64,000 bases of DNA from Halovulum marinum (GTDB lineage Bacteria; Pseudomonadota; Alphaproteobacteria; Rhodobacterales; Rhodobacteraceae): assembly GCF_009697225.1 (NCBI RefSeq), contig NZ_WIND01000008.1, forward strand, positions 62,001 through 126,000, given 5' to 3'. The position numbers and the translations under genes are program-made. The notes below the pieces were generated by a model that saw only the letters and a program-made list of their open reading frames with translations, ran no database searches and was not told the origin of the DNA. This document shows positions 52,910 to 61,877 of this stretch, in pieces. Each line of letters opens with the position of its first letter. The stretch's first letter is position 1.

Positions 52910-53161
52910 ATGACCCCGCAAGTCACCGTCTACTCCGTTCCGACCTGCCCCGACTGCCGCACGCTGAAAGCCTGGCTCGCCGCCAGGGGCGTGGCCTATG
53001 CCGAGCGCGACCTCTCCGATCCCGACGTGCTGGACGAGGCCAGGCGGCGCTTCGGTGTCCGCGTCGCACCGATCACGCAAATCGGCGACTGGTTCGTCTA
53101 CGGCACCTTCGAAGACCAGAAACCGCCGATCGAAGCCCGCTTGCAGGAGCCGGTCGCATGA
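52910..53161 (+). CDS. Glutaredoxin-like thiol protein
   Basis: An 83-residue thioredoxin-fold protein with the redox motif CPDC (about residues 14-17) and the glutaredoxin-typical hairpin VAPITQIGDWFVYGTF carrying a cis-Pro. It may buffer thiols or Cu(I) or reduce disulfides under metal stress. It follows the first copper ATPase by 73 bp and overlaps the MFS gene downstream (ATGA), so it is probably co-expressed with the copper genes. Confidence 0.82.
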   Translation: MTPQVTVYSVPTCPDCRTLKAWLAARGVAYAERDLSDPDVLDEARRRFGVRVAPITQIGDWFVYGTFEDQKPPIEARLQEPVA

Positions 53162-54419
53162 CGCCAACCATCGCCGGCGGCGGTGCCGGCACCGCCGGCC
53201 GCGCGCCGCTGATCGTCGGCAGCCTGGCCCATGCGGCGAACGACGCCTATGCCGGCTTCCTGCCGGCGCTGCTGCCGGTGTATTATCTGCATCTGGGACT
53301 GGACGAGGCGGCGCTGGCGTTCCTCGTGGCGATCTTCGCAATTTCCGCGTCGCTTCCCGGGCCGCTGCTCGGCCTGCTTGCCGACCGGGTCGGGGCGCGG
53401 ACGGTCGCCGCCTTCAGCGTCGCGCTCAGCGCGCTGCTGATGAGCCCGCGGGCCATGGCGCCGCAGCCGGCGTACCTCTTCGCCCTGACCGCCGCAGCCG
53501 AGCTGGGTTCGGCGGCGATCCACCCTTCCGGCAGCCTGCTGGTACGGCGCGGCCGGGTCACGCCGGAGCGTGCCGTGGCCCTGTTCAGCGCCGCCGGGAT
53601 GCTGGGCTACGCCGCCGGGCCTGTGCTGCCGGGCGCGGCGCGGGCGCAATCCGGCAGCCTGCTGCCGGTGGTGCTGGCGGCACCGGGGCTGCTCGCTGCC
53701 CTGGCGATCCTCGCCCTGCTGCCGCGCGAGAAAAAGCCCGCCCCGGCCAAGGGCGCGCCCGCCCCGCGGTTCGAGAACTCGCTGATCGCCGGGCGCGTCG
53801 GCCTGCTGACCCTGGCGGCCGCCTTCGCCTTCCTTCCGGCGACTGCCATGCTGAACGGCCTGCCGTTGCTGCTGGTCGAGCGTCACAACCTCGACCGACC
53901 GAGCCGATGCTGGGCCGCACGATCGGCCTCTATTCGATGGCGTCCGCGGTGGGCGGCGTCGGCGTCGGGCTGCTGGCCGCGCGGCTGCCGCGCCGGCCTC
54001 TGCTTGCGGCGGTCCTGGTCGGCAGCGTTCCGGTTTCGGTCTCGGTGCTGTTCACGGTGCCGGGCGGGATCGCGTTCTCCGTCGTGCTGTCCCTGGCCGG
54101 GGTGCTGGGCCATGCCGCCACGCCGCTGATGGTGGTGGCCGACCTTGCGCCGCGGACCGGTGCCGCCGCCGCGGGGATGATCTTCGGCCTTGCCGCCGCC
54201 ATGACCGGGGTGCTCTACCTGGGGCTGGGCGCGGTGCAGGCACAGCTTGGCACCGCCGCCGGCCTGGCGCTTGCCTTTTTCGGTCCGCTCGACGCCGCCG
54301 CGATCGCGCTGCCCGCGATGGCCCGGGAAGGTCCGCACCAGCCGTCACCGGACGCGATCGACAGCCTCGACAGGCTCTGCCGCTGCGCCTGTGCGAGCGG
54401 CGCCGGGCTTCTGCGGTAG
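53158..54419 (+). pseudogene. MFS transporter, single frameshift
   Basis: The first frame gives about 245 residues of a 12-helix MFS protein (FLPALLPVYYLHLGLDEAALA and so on) ending near VERHNLDR. The second frame continues TEPMLGRTIGLYSMASAVGG to the stop at 54419. One base missing near 53897 explains the break; a repaired protein would be about 420 residues. The profile resembles fosmidomycin-resistance-like efflux proteins. It overlaps the glutaredoxin-like gene and ends at a shared bidirectional terminator. Its link to copper is by position only. Confidence 0.75.
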
Positions 54420-54429
54420 ACGGCAGAAA

Positions 54430-54457
54430 ACCCGGCCGCGGGCTTCCGCGGCCGGGT
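54430..54457. terminator. Bidirectional terminator between MFS and cueR
   Basis: A perfect 12-bp GC stem (54430-54441 with 54446-54457) closes a 4-nt loop between two converging genes. GAAAA on its left gives a U-tract for minus-strand transcripts. Confidence 0.75.
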
Positions 54458-54541
54458 CCACCATGAATGGTCTGGCCGGACAAAGGATCCGAAGGCGCGC
54501 AGGCCGGATTTGCGACCGGCACGCGCAGAGCAGAAAACCGA

Positions 54542-54991
54542 TCAGGCGACTGCTGCGAAGCCCGTTCGTGCGCGTTTCGGCATGCGCGCCACCTTGGCGG
54601 GCGATTCAGAGCCCAGCGTCGTCAGGATCGGGCAGTCCGGCCGATCGCCGCCGTGGCAATTGTGTGCGAGGTGGCCGATCGCGGCAATCATCTCGTCAAG
54701 TTGGCGCCGGCGCTGCTCGAGGTCGGCCACATGTGCGAGGGCGAGCGACTTCACGTCCGCGCTGGACCGGCTCTGGTCGCGCCAGAGGTCCAGAAGTGCC
54801 GCGATCTGCTTCACCTGGAATCCCAGATCGCGCGCCCGGCCGACGAATCGAAGCGTGGCGATGTCCTTTTCGCCGTAGACGCGATACCCGGAATAGGTGC
54901 GGTTCGCGGGGCGGACGAGGCCGATTTCCTCGTAGTACCTCAGCATCTTGACCGAAATCCCGGTCGCTTTGGCAGCGTCGCCGATGTTCAT
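54542..54991 (-). CDS. cueR: CueR-type MerR-family copper regulator
   Basis: A 149-residue MerR protein. The DNA-binding start MNIGDAAKATGISVKMLRYY is followed by a dimer helix and the metal loop NCHGGDRPDC, whose Cys112 and Cys120 match the Cu(I) ligands of CueR. The tail is slightly longer than in Escherichia coli (135 residues). The ATG at 54991 has GGAGG upstream; an in-frame ATG at 55006 adds five residues. Its own promoter carries a CueR box, and four more boxes in the island make this the likely local activator. Confidence 0.93.
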   Translation of the reverse strand: MNIGDAAKATGISVKMLRYYEEIGLVRPANRTYSGYRVYGEKDIATLRFVGRARDLGFQVKQIAALLDLWRDQSRSSADVKSLALAHVADLEQRRRQLDEMIAAIGHLAHNCHGGDRPDCPILTTLGSESPAKVARMPKRARTGFAAVA

Positions 54992-55038
54992 TTTTCCCTC
55001 CGACATTCCGGGCGGCTCGCCCGCGGTGAATGCACGGG

Positions 55039-55069
55039 AAATTGCGGTCTCCCATCATGGGAAGGTCAA
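55039..55069 (-). promoter_or_regulatory. CueR box in the cueR promoter
   Basis: On the minus strand, TTGACC (55069-55064) is followed by TTCCCATGATGGGAG, the canonical CueR dyad, and CAATTT after 19 bp. This implies autoregulation. Confidence 0.85.
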
Positions 55070-55567
55070 GTAAAATCCTCGCGCACGCGAACCCGCCCGA
55101 GGTTCGTGACTCATCTCCAGCGGCGACGCTTCGCCGGAAGAACAAGGTCTTCCATCTCGGTTCCGTCGATATCTGGCAGTCCCAGCCACCGGCCTGGATG
55201 CAGGTTCGGGATCATCTTTGATGCGAGTTGCCTGGTGTTACGTCTCGGGGCCATTGCGTGTCCTCCGGTTGGCCGTTCAGGGAATCGACTCTGCGGCGTC
55301 CCGGGCTGGCAGGGTCAACTGGCAATCCGTGCCCGCACCGGCAGACCGGGAAACGGCGGCAGGGAAGATCGACGCGGATCACCTCTGTTCGCGCTCGAAG
55401 CGGGCCTGGCAGTGGGCTACCGCGCCCGTTGGTCCTGCGGTGATGACGCGGGGAGAGGCCTGACGAACCAAGGCGGCGCCCGGTCGGGTGCCGCCGCGCC
55501 ACCGGCGCCCCAGCGGGCCGGGCGGACCTGGAGTCCGGCCAGTCGGCAGGTCCCCGCACGAATCGTC
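55070..55567. other. 500-bp gap between cueR and the second copper ATPase
   Basis: I see no gene. Several short frames lack ribosome sites. A GC-rich hairpin (outer stem 55472-55477 with 55490-55495, plus an inner CCCG/CGGG) lies before the ATPase promoter and could end transcripts arriving from the left. Confidence 0.4.
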
Positions 55568-55598
55568 TTGACATTCCAATGACTGGAGGGTCCAGTTT
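55568..55598 (+). promoter_or_regulatory. CueR box for the second copper ATPase and oxidase
   Basis: TTGACA (55568-55573), a 19-bp spacer with the dyad TCCA-ATGAC-TGGA, and the -10 CAGTTT (55593-55598). The arms are weaker than in the other boxes, so affinity may differ. Confidence 0.7.
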
Positions 55599-55625
55599 GC
55601 GCGGGATCATTGGCAGGAGGCCGAA

Positions 55626-58064
55626 ATGTCTGCGCTTTCCCACTCCCACTCCGACTCCCACTCCCACTCCCACTCCCACTCCGACTTCGACTTCGACTCC
55701 CACTCCCATCACGGCCACGCCTGCACCTCGCACGCGCACCACGGCTCGTCCGGCAATCCGCCGGAGGTCGCCTCGGCTCAGGCTCTCGACCCGGTCTGCG
55801 GGATGACGGTCACGATCAAGCCCGAGGCGCGGTCGCGCGAGCACGGCGGCGAGACCTTCTATTTCTGCTCCGAGGGCTGCGAGACGACGTTCGCCGCCGA
55901 CCCGCATTTCTACGCCTCCGGCAACGCCGCGAAGGCGAAGCAGGCGGTCGCGGCGGGCACCCGGTGGACCTGCCCGATGCACCCCGAGATCGTGAAGGAC
56001 GGCCCCGGGTCGTGCCCGATCTGCGGCATGGCGCTGGAGCCGATGCTGCCCACGGACGAACCCAGCGAGGAGCTGGCGGATTTCACCCGCCGCATGTGGG
56101 TCAGCGCCGCCGCCTCGGTGCCGCTGGTGATCCTGGCCATGGGCGAGATGGTGGCCCTGCCGGTGCGCGACTGGATCGGGCAACAGGCCGCCGCCTATCT
56201 CGAGTTCCTGCTGGCGACGCCGATCGTGCTCTGGGCGGCGCTGCCGTTCTTCCGGCGTGGCTGGGAGTCGATCCAGAACCGCTCGCCCAACATGTGGACG
56301 CTGATCTCGCTTGGCGTCGGCGCGGCCTATCTCTACTCGCTGGTGGCGACGTTCCTTCCGGGGGTATTCCCGGACGCCTACCGAATGGGCCACGGCACCG
56401 TCGGCACCTACTACGAGGCCGCCGTGGTCATCGTCACGCTGATCTTCGTCGGCCAGGTTCTGGAGCTGCGGGCCCGCGAGCGCACCGGCGACGCGATCCG
56501 CGCGCTGATGGACCTTGCGCCGAAGACCGCGCGAAGGATCCTGCCCGACGGCAGCGAATACGACGCGCCGCTGGAGAACATCGTCGAGGGCGACCTTCTG
56601 CGCGTCCGGCCGGGCGACAGCGTGCCGGTCGATGGCGAAGTGGTCGAGGGTCGGTCGTCGGTGGACGAATCGATGCTGACCGGGGAGCCGGTGCCGGTGG
56701 AGAAGACCGCAGGCGACCGGGTCACCGGCGGCACGATCAACAAGAACGGCACGCTGGCGATCCGCGCCACCCAGGTCGGCGCCGACACCGTGCTGGCGCA
56801 GATCGTCGAGATGGTGGCGGGCGCGCGGCGCTCGCGCGCGCCGATCCAGGGACTGGCCGACAAGGTGTCGGCGGTGTTCGTCCCCACGGTGGTGCTGATC
56901 GCCATCGCCGCCTTCGTGGTCTGGCTGCTGCTCGCGCCGAACCCGGCGCTGGTCTTCGCCGTTGCCTCGGCGGTGTCGGTGCTGATCATCGCCTGTCCTT
57001 GTGCGCTGGGCCTCGCCACGCCGATCTCGATCACCACGGCCGCGGGCCGCGGGGCGCAGGCGGGCGTGCTGATCAAGGACGCCGAGGCGCTGGAGCGGAT
57101 GGCGCGGGTCGACACGCTGGTGGTGGACAAGACCGGCACCCTGACCGAGGGCAAGCCGAAGCTGACCGACGTGGTGGCCCTGGGCGATGCGTCCGAGGAC
57201 GAGGTTCTGCGCCTCGCCGCCACGCTGGAGCGCGGCTCCGAGCATCCGCTGGCCGAGGCCATCGTCGCCGGCGCGAAGGCGCGGGGCGTGGCGCTGGACA
57301 AGGCCGCCGATTTCGAGGCCGTCACCGGCAAGGGCGTCACCGGCCGGGTCGGCGACCGGCGGGTCGAACTGGGCAATGCCGCGCTGATGCAGGCGGGCTC
57401 GGTCGCGATCGACGATGCCGAGAGCACCGCGGACGCACTGCGCACCGAGGGCAAGACAGCGATGTTCGTCGCCGTGGACGGCACCCTCGCCGGGCTGGTG
57501 GCGGTGGCCGACCCGATCAAGAAGACCACCGAGGCCGCGATCCGCGCGCTGCACGACCAAGGTCTCAGGGTCATCATGGCGACCGGGGACAACCGGCGCA
57601 CCGCCGAAGCGGTGGCGAAGCGGCTCGGCATCGACGAGGTGCGTGCCGGGGTGCTGCCGGCCGACAAGAAGGCCCTGATCGACGAGCTGCGCGCCAAGGG
57701 ACACGGCGTCGCGATGGCCGGCGACGGCGTCAACGACGCGCCGGCGCTGGCGGCGGCGGACGTCGGCATCGCGATGGGCACCGGCGCCGACGTGGCGGTG
57801 GAAAGCGCGGGCCTGACGCTTCTGGGCGGCGACCTAACCGGCATCGTGCGTGCCCGCAAACTTGCCAAGGCGACGCTGCGCAACATAAAGCAGAACCTGT
57901 TCTTCGCCTTCGTCTACAACGCTGCGGGCGTGCCGATCGCGGCGGGCTTGCTCTACCCGGTGTTCGGCCTGTTGCTGTCGCCGATGATCGCCGCGGCGGC
58001 GATGTCGCTGTCCTCGGTTTCGGTCATCGCCAACGCGCTTCGGCTGCGCCGGCTCGATCTTTGA
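55626..58064 (+). CDS. P1B-type copper ATPase with His-rich, YHS and HMBD domains
   Basis: An intact 812-residue pump. Residues 1-42 are a His/Ser/Asp-rich tail. A YHS domain (DPVCGMTV, about 55-95) follows, then a heavy-metal-binding domain (CPMHPEIV and CPICGMAL). The core has eight helices, CPC ([13 protein letters not shown]), [23 protein letters not shown] and GDGVNDAP. The lack of an HMA domain and the presence of YHS-HMBD place it with CopB- or CopA2-like pumps, which export copper for detoxification or oxidase loading. An AGGAGG site precedes the ATG. It is co-transcribed with the multicopper oxidase 22 bp downstream. Confidence 0.95.
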   Translation: MSALSHSHSDSHSHSHSHSDFDFDSHSHHGHACTSHAHHGSSGNPPEVASAQALDPVCGMTVTIKPEARSREHGGETFYFCSEGCETTFAADPHFYASGNAAKAKQAVAAGTRWTCPMHPEIVKDGPGSCPICGMALEPMLPTDEPSEELADFTRRMWVSAAASVPLVILAMGEMVALPVRDWIGQQAAAYLEFLLATPIVLWAALPFFRRGWESIQNRSPNMWTLISLGVGAAYLYSLVATFLPGVFPDAYRMGHGTVGTYYEAAVVIVTLIFVGQVLELRARERTGDAIRALMDLAPKTARRILPDGSEYDAPLENIVEGDLLRVRPGDSVPVDGEVVEGRSSVDESMLTGEPVPVEKTAGDRVTGGTINKNGTLAIRATQVGADTVLAQIVEMVAGARRSRAPIQGLADKVSAVFVPTVVLIAIAAFVVWLLLAPNPALVFAVASAVSVLIIACPCALGLATPISITTAAGRGAQAGVLIKDAEALERMARVDTLVVDKTGTLTEGKPKLTDVVALGDASEDEVLRLAATLERGSEHPLAEAIVAGAKARGVALDKAADFEAVTGKGVTGRVGDRRVELGNAALMQAGSVAIDDAESTADALRTEGKTAMFVAVDGTLAGLVAVADPIKKTTEAAIRALHDQGLRVIMATGDNRRTAEAVAKRLGIDEVRAGVLPADKKALIDELRAKGHGVAMAGDGVNDAPALAAADVGIAMGTGADVAVESAGLTLLGGDLTGIVRARKLAKATLRNIKQNLFFAFVYNAAGVPIAAGLLYPVFGLLLSPMIAAAAMSLSSVSVIANALRLRRLDL
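55638..55708 (+). repeat. Hexanucleotide tandem repeat encoding the His-Ser tail
   Basis: About eleven degenerate copies of TCCCAC/TCCGAC encode alternating Ser-His and Ser-Asp at the ATPase N-terminus. Being in frame, copy-number change would lengthen or shorten the metal-binding tail without breaking the gene. Confidence 0.75.
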
Positions 58065-58086
58065 ACCCCTTCTGGAGTCACCCCAT

Positions 58087-59598
58087 ATGTCACCCCTTTC
58101 CCGTCGTGGCTTTCTCTGCGGCTCGGCTGCCATCGGCGCCTCCGCAGCGCTGTCCCTCCCGCCGGCCCAGGTCCGGGCCGGCGAGGCTCGGCTTCTCTCG
58201 GCCACCCGCCGAACCATCGAGGTCGGTGGCCGGGCCGCCAGCGTCATGGGGCTGGTCGATGTGACCGGCCGTCCCGGCCTGACGCTGGATCCGGGCGAGC
58301 CGTTCCGCATCCACCTGGCCAACGATCTCGACGTCGAGACCATCATCCACTGGCACGGTCAGGTGCCGCCCAACGCCCAGGACGGCGTATCGAACACCAA
58401 CCCGATGCTCGCCCCGGGCGCGCGCCGCCGGTTCGACTTCGCGCCGCGCCCCGGCACCTTCTGGATGCATTCGCACATCCCCGCGCAGGAGATCGACCTG
58501 CTCGCTGCACCGCTGATCGTGCGTGGTGCGGCCGATCTGCGCGCCGACCGGCAGGAGGTGGTGCTGTTCCTGCACGACTTCTCGTTCAAGTCGGGCGAGG
58601 AGGTGCTGGCCGAGATCACCGGCGGCGCGGCGATGCCGCACGGTGAGGTGCAGCAGGGCAGCCACGCGGACGGAAACCGCCGGATCACCGGTCTTCACGG
58701 CGCCGATACGAACCCGGCGCCCGCGCCGATGGCGCATGGCGGCCAAGGCGGCCAAGGCGGCCGCGAGGGCGGCATGGCGATGGACCTGAACGACTACGAA
58801 TTCGACGCCTATCTCGCCAACGACCGCACCCTCGACGACCCCGAGACGGTCCGGGTCGAGCGCGGCGGCAAGGTGCTGCTGCGGGTCATAAATGCATCGT
58901 CGATGACCGCGTTCTGGATCGACCTCGGCGGCCATCCCGCGCGCCTGGTCGCGGTCGACGGCGACCCGGTGCAACCGCTCGCCGGCGGCCGGTTCGGGCT
59001 CGCACAGGGCCAGCGGCTGGATATCGCGCTGACCATGCCTGCGGATGGCACCGCGCTGCCGGTGCTTGCCCTGCGCGAGGGCGCGCCGCAGCGCACCGGG
59101 CTGGTCCTCGCCCCGGCGGGGGCGGAGGTGCGCCGGATCGCCGGGCTGGCGGAGGCACCGCACCCCGCCTATTCCGGCGATACGGCGCAGGAGCTGGCGC
59201 TGCGTGCCCGGCACCCATTGCCGCCGCGCCCCGCCGACCGCACCCACATGGTGATGCTGGGCGGACAGATGGCGCCCTACGAATGGACCATCAACGGCCA
59301 GCTCTGGGGCAGTCACACCCCGATCGCGGCGCGGGCGGGCGAGCGGGTGGAGATGACGTTCCACAACATGTCGATGATGGCGCATCCGATGCACCTGCAC
59401 GGCCACGTGTTCCAGGTCGTGGCGGTCAACGGGACCCGGATCTCGGGCGCCTTGCGCGACACGGTGCATGTGCCGCCGATGGGCAGCGTGACGCTCGCCT
59501 TCGACGCCGGCGAGGCGGCGCCCTGGATGCTGCATTGCCACCACATGGCGCACATGGCGACGGGAATGATGACGGAGCTGGACGTCGCATCGGCCTGA
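58087..59598 (+). CDS. Multicopper oxidase (CueO/CopA-oxidase like)
   Basis: A 503-residue periplasmic oxidase. The Tat signal is SRRGFLCGSA (Arg6-Arg7). The four copper-binding clusters are HWHG (88-91), HSH (128-130), HPMHLHGH (about 433) and HCHHMAHMATGM (about 483), giving type 1, 2 and 3 sites. It should oxidise Cu(I) to the less toxic Cu(II) in the periplasm. A Gly/Gln/Met-rich insert near residues 217-235 may hold extra copper. It follows the ATPase by 22 bp and shares its CueR-type promoter. Confidence 0.93.
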   Translation: MSPLSRRGFLCGSAAIGASAALSLPPAQVRAGEARLLSATRRTIEVGGRAASVMGLVDVTGRPGLTLDPGEPFRIHLANDLDVETIIHWHGQVPPNAQDGVSNTNPMLAPGARRRFDFAPRPGTFWMHSHIPAQEIDLLAAPLIVRGAADLRADRQEVVLFLHDFSFKSGEEVLAEITGGAAMPHGEVQQGSHADGNRRITGLHGADTNPAPAPMAHGGQGGQGGREGGMAMDLNDYEFDAYLANDRTLDDPETVRVERGGKVLLRVINASSMTAFWIDLGGHPARLVAVDGDPVQPLAGGRFGLAQGQRLDIALTMPADGTALPVLALREGAPQRTGLVLAPAGAEVRRIAGLAEAPHPAYSGDTAQELALRARHPLPPRPADRTHMVMLGGQMAPYEWTINGQLWGSHTPIAARAGERVEMTFHNMSMMAHPMHLHGHVFQVVAVNGTRISGALRDTVHVPPMGSVTLAFDAGEAAPWMLHCHHMAHMATGMMTELDVASA

Positions 59599-59638
59599 AC
59601 GCCGCCCCTGCAGCGCCCCGCCTATCCGACCGAAGACC

Positions 59639-59656
59639 GGCCCCGGCAACGGGGCC
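59639..59656 (+). terminator. Hairpin after the multicopper oxidase gene
   Basis: A perfect 7-bp stem (GGCCCCG with CGGGGCC) closes a GCAA tetraloop 41 bp after the stop. It has no U-tract but is stable. Confidence 0.45.
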
Positions 59657-59755
59657 GCGTCGATTCCGCGGCTGCGGGTCTCGGGGCCCGGGCGGGTCAC
59701 GGATTTCCGCGATCACGAAGCCGAAACCGCCAACCCCGACACGCTGGGAGCCGCA

Positions 59756-59786
59756 TTGACCCTCCGACGCTGGGAGAGCCGAAGAC
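59756..59786 (+). promoter_or_regulatory. CueR box for the DHA2-type MFS pump
   Basis: TTGACC (59756-59761) is followed by CTCC-GACGCTG-GGAG and a GAAGAC -10 after 19 bp. This box is nearly the same as that of copZ. Confidence 0.75.
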
Positions 59787-59841
59787 GCTTGTCATCCGCA
59801 CGAATCGTTGCGGTCCACCTGCAAGCGAAGGACTTCCAACA

Positions 59842-61257
59842 ATGTCACTCCACGATCCCGATACCAAGCGGTGGAAGGCGCTGGCGCTTCTTTGCGCAGC
59901 ACAGTTCATCGTGATCCTCGACACCTCGATCATCGGTGTTGCCCTTCCCGCGATCCAGGCAGACCTCGGCTTCACCGACGACGGGCTCAGCTGGATCTTC
60001 AACGCCTACGTGATCGCCTTCGGCGGTCTGCTGCTGCTCGGCGGCAAGCTGGCGGACGTGTTCGGTGCCCGCCGCATCTTCCTGACCGGCTTCGGCATCC
60101 TCGCCGCGGCCTCGCTGGTCGCCGGTCTCGCCGACAGCCAGGCCGTGCTGCTCGCCGGGCGCGCCCTGCAGGGGGTCGGCGCCGCGCTGATCGCGCCCGC
60201 CGCCCTGTCGATCCTGATGCGCCTCTTCGGCGCGAACCCGGCCGAGCTTGGCCGCGCCTTCGGCTTCTGGGGTGCGGCCGCCGCGGCGGGCGGCACAGCC
60301 GGCGTGTTCCTCGGCGGCGTCATCACCGAATGGCTCAGCTGGTCCTGGACCTTCCTGGTGAACGTGCCGCTGGGGCTCGCCGTCCTTGCGATCGGACCGG
60401 CGGTGCTGCGGCCGCATCCCTGCATCCACGGCAAGGTCGGCATCATCGATTCCGCCCTCGTCACCGGCGCCATCGTCGCGGCGGTCTACGCCATCGTCAC
60501 CGCGGAACAGGTCGGCTGGCAGTCGATGCAGACCCTGGGCCTGCTGTCGGGTGCCCTCGTTCTCCTGGCAGTGTTCCTGGCGATGCAGGCGTCGTCGCGC
60601 ACGTCCTTGCTGCCGCTGCGGCTGTTCCGGGCGCCCGGCCTTGCCATCGGCAACCTGGTGATGTCGCTGCTCGGCGCGGCGTGGATCCCGCTGTGGTTCT
60701 TCCTGAACCTCTACCTGCAGTCGGTGCTGCAGCTGTCGGCCTTCGGGTCGGGCCTGGCACTGTTGCCGATGACGCTGGTCATCATGGTGTTCATGGTCCG
60801 GTTCACCGGCCCGCTGATCGGCCGCTACGGCGTGAAGCGGGTGATGGTGACGGGGCTGCTGGCGCTTTCCGCCGCCCTCGGGCTGCTGGCCTCGATCCCG
60901 GCCGACGGCACCTATCTGGCCTCGGTATTGCCGGCTTCGCTGCTCGCGGCCCTCGGCATGTCGCTGGCCTACATCCCGATCACCATGACCGGCATGGCGG
61001 GCGCGGCGCCCGAAGACACCGGCCTTGCCTCGGGCCTGATCAACACGACCTATCAGGTCGGCTCGGCGCTGGGCCTTGCCATCATGGTCTCGGTCGCCGC
61101 CGCACAGGTCACGGCAACCTCGCCCGAAACCGTCGCGACGCTGCTCGGCTACCAGGCCGCCTTCCTCGGCGCCGCCCTGGTCGGCGTGCTCGCGAGCCTT
61201 CTCGCCCTCATGTTCGTCAGGAGCGGCGGCACGGCAACCGAGGTTGCGATCGGCTAG
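59842..61257 (+). CDS. MFS transporter, EmrB/QacA (DHA2) family
   Basis: A 471-residue drug:proton antiporter-type pump with about 14 helices. The family motif FIVILDTSIIGVALPAIQ lies at the start and GRALQGVGAALIAPAALSIL in helix 4. The usual partner of EmrB (an EmrA-like membrane-fusion protein) is absent. It is the fifth promoter target of the CueR boxes in this island, so it is likely to be copper-inducible. Its substrate might be a copper complex or a metal-linked metabolite. That is inference from regulation, not sequence. Confidence 0.9.
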   Translation: MSLHDPDTKRWKALALLCAAQFIVILDTSIIGVALPAIQADLGFTDDGLSWIFNAYVIAFGGLLLLGGKLADVFGARRIFLTGFGILAAASLVAGLADSQAVLLAGRALQGVGAALIAPAALSILMRLFGANPAELGRAFGFWGAAAAAGGTAGVFLGGVITEWLSWSWTFLVNVPLGLAVLAIGPAVLRPHPCIHGKVGIIDSALVTGAIVAAVYAIVTAEQVGWQSMQTLGLLSGALVLLAVFLAMQASSRTSLLPLRLFRAPGLAIGNLVMSLLGAAWIPLWFFLNLYLQSVLQLSAFGSGLALLPMTLVIMVFMVRFTGPLIGRYGVKRVMVTGLLALSAALGLLASIPADGTYLASVLPASLLAALGMSLAYIPITMTGMAGAAPEDTGLASGLINTTYQVGSALGLAIMVSVAAAQVTATSPETVATLLGYQAAFLGAALVGVLASLLALMFVRSGGTATEVAIG

Positions 61258-61265
61258 AGAACGGG

Positions 61266-61291
61266 TCTCCGCCCCTGTCCGGGGGCGGAGA
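61266..61291 (+). terminator. Hairpin after the MFS gene
   Basis: A perfect 10-bp stem (61266-61275 with 61282-61291) and a 6-nt loop start 8 bp after the stop. No U-tract follows. Confidence 0.5.
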
Positions 61292-61853
61292 TCCCCGGCC
61301 GGGTTCAGGACAAGGCTTGTTGCCTGCTCATCGTCGTCAGCGAGTTCCCGCGCCAGGAACTCCATACGCGGGCGTCAGGGCTGAACGCGAAAATGCATCG
61401 CGCACCCGATCACGGGGGAACATAGGCAAATCGGCAACGCGGCCTGGCAGAACGAGCGCGCCGCCGGGTCTATGTGCTGGACATGGCGGCCGCAGCTCGG
61501 CGGGTGGTCAGCCGGCCCGACTGCTCGCCTGGTGACGGGCCCGTGCCGTACCTCGACGGTACGGTGCTGGACACCGGGACGGCGCGGCTGCTGGGGCGCA
61601 GGGCCCGTGTCGGGTCTGGGTCGCTCGCGGTCTGATGACGCCGGCGGTGTTCGAGGAGGTCCGCCAGCTCGTTGCGCGCCGTCGGCCCGACGGGCTTCGC
61701 GTGGTCATTTCACTGGATATGGCCAAGAAGTTGCGCAGTCCGCTTCTGAAAGGACACGAATTGGTGCCACTCAACGACAGTTGGGCGGCCATACCGGCTA
61801 CGACCGGCTGACGCGCCTTGGCCGACAGGAGCAGACATGCTCAAGTGACGGTC
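61292..61853. other. 560-bp gap before the IS66 element
   Basis: No recognised gene. One clean frame (61635-61811, 58 codons, beginning MTPAVFEEVRQLVARRRPDG) could be a small protein or the end of a truncated gene. A preceding open stretch (RVYVLDMAAAARRVVSRPD) in another frame looks like part of the same lost gene. It probably represents host DNA interrupted by the insertion. Confidence 0.4.
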
Positions 61854-61877
61854 GTAAGCATCCGGCGTAGGCCGCGG

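Noticed and set aside
55638-55708. Short CRISPR-like repeat
   Set aside because: The units are 6 bp, contiguous, coding and without spacers; they encode the His-Ser tail.
55212-57704. 830-codon minus-strand open frame opposite the second copper ATPase
   Set aside because: The plus strand encodes an intact P1B ATPase with every catalytic motif; the antisense frame has low-complexity composition.
61635-61811. 58-codon open frame as a confident gene
   Set aside because: It has no clear ribosome site or recognised family and lies in debris next to the IS66 end, so it is mentioned only within the gap entry.
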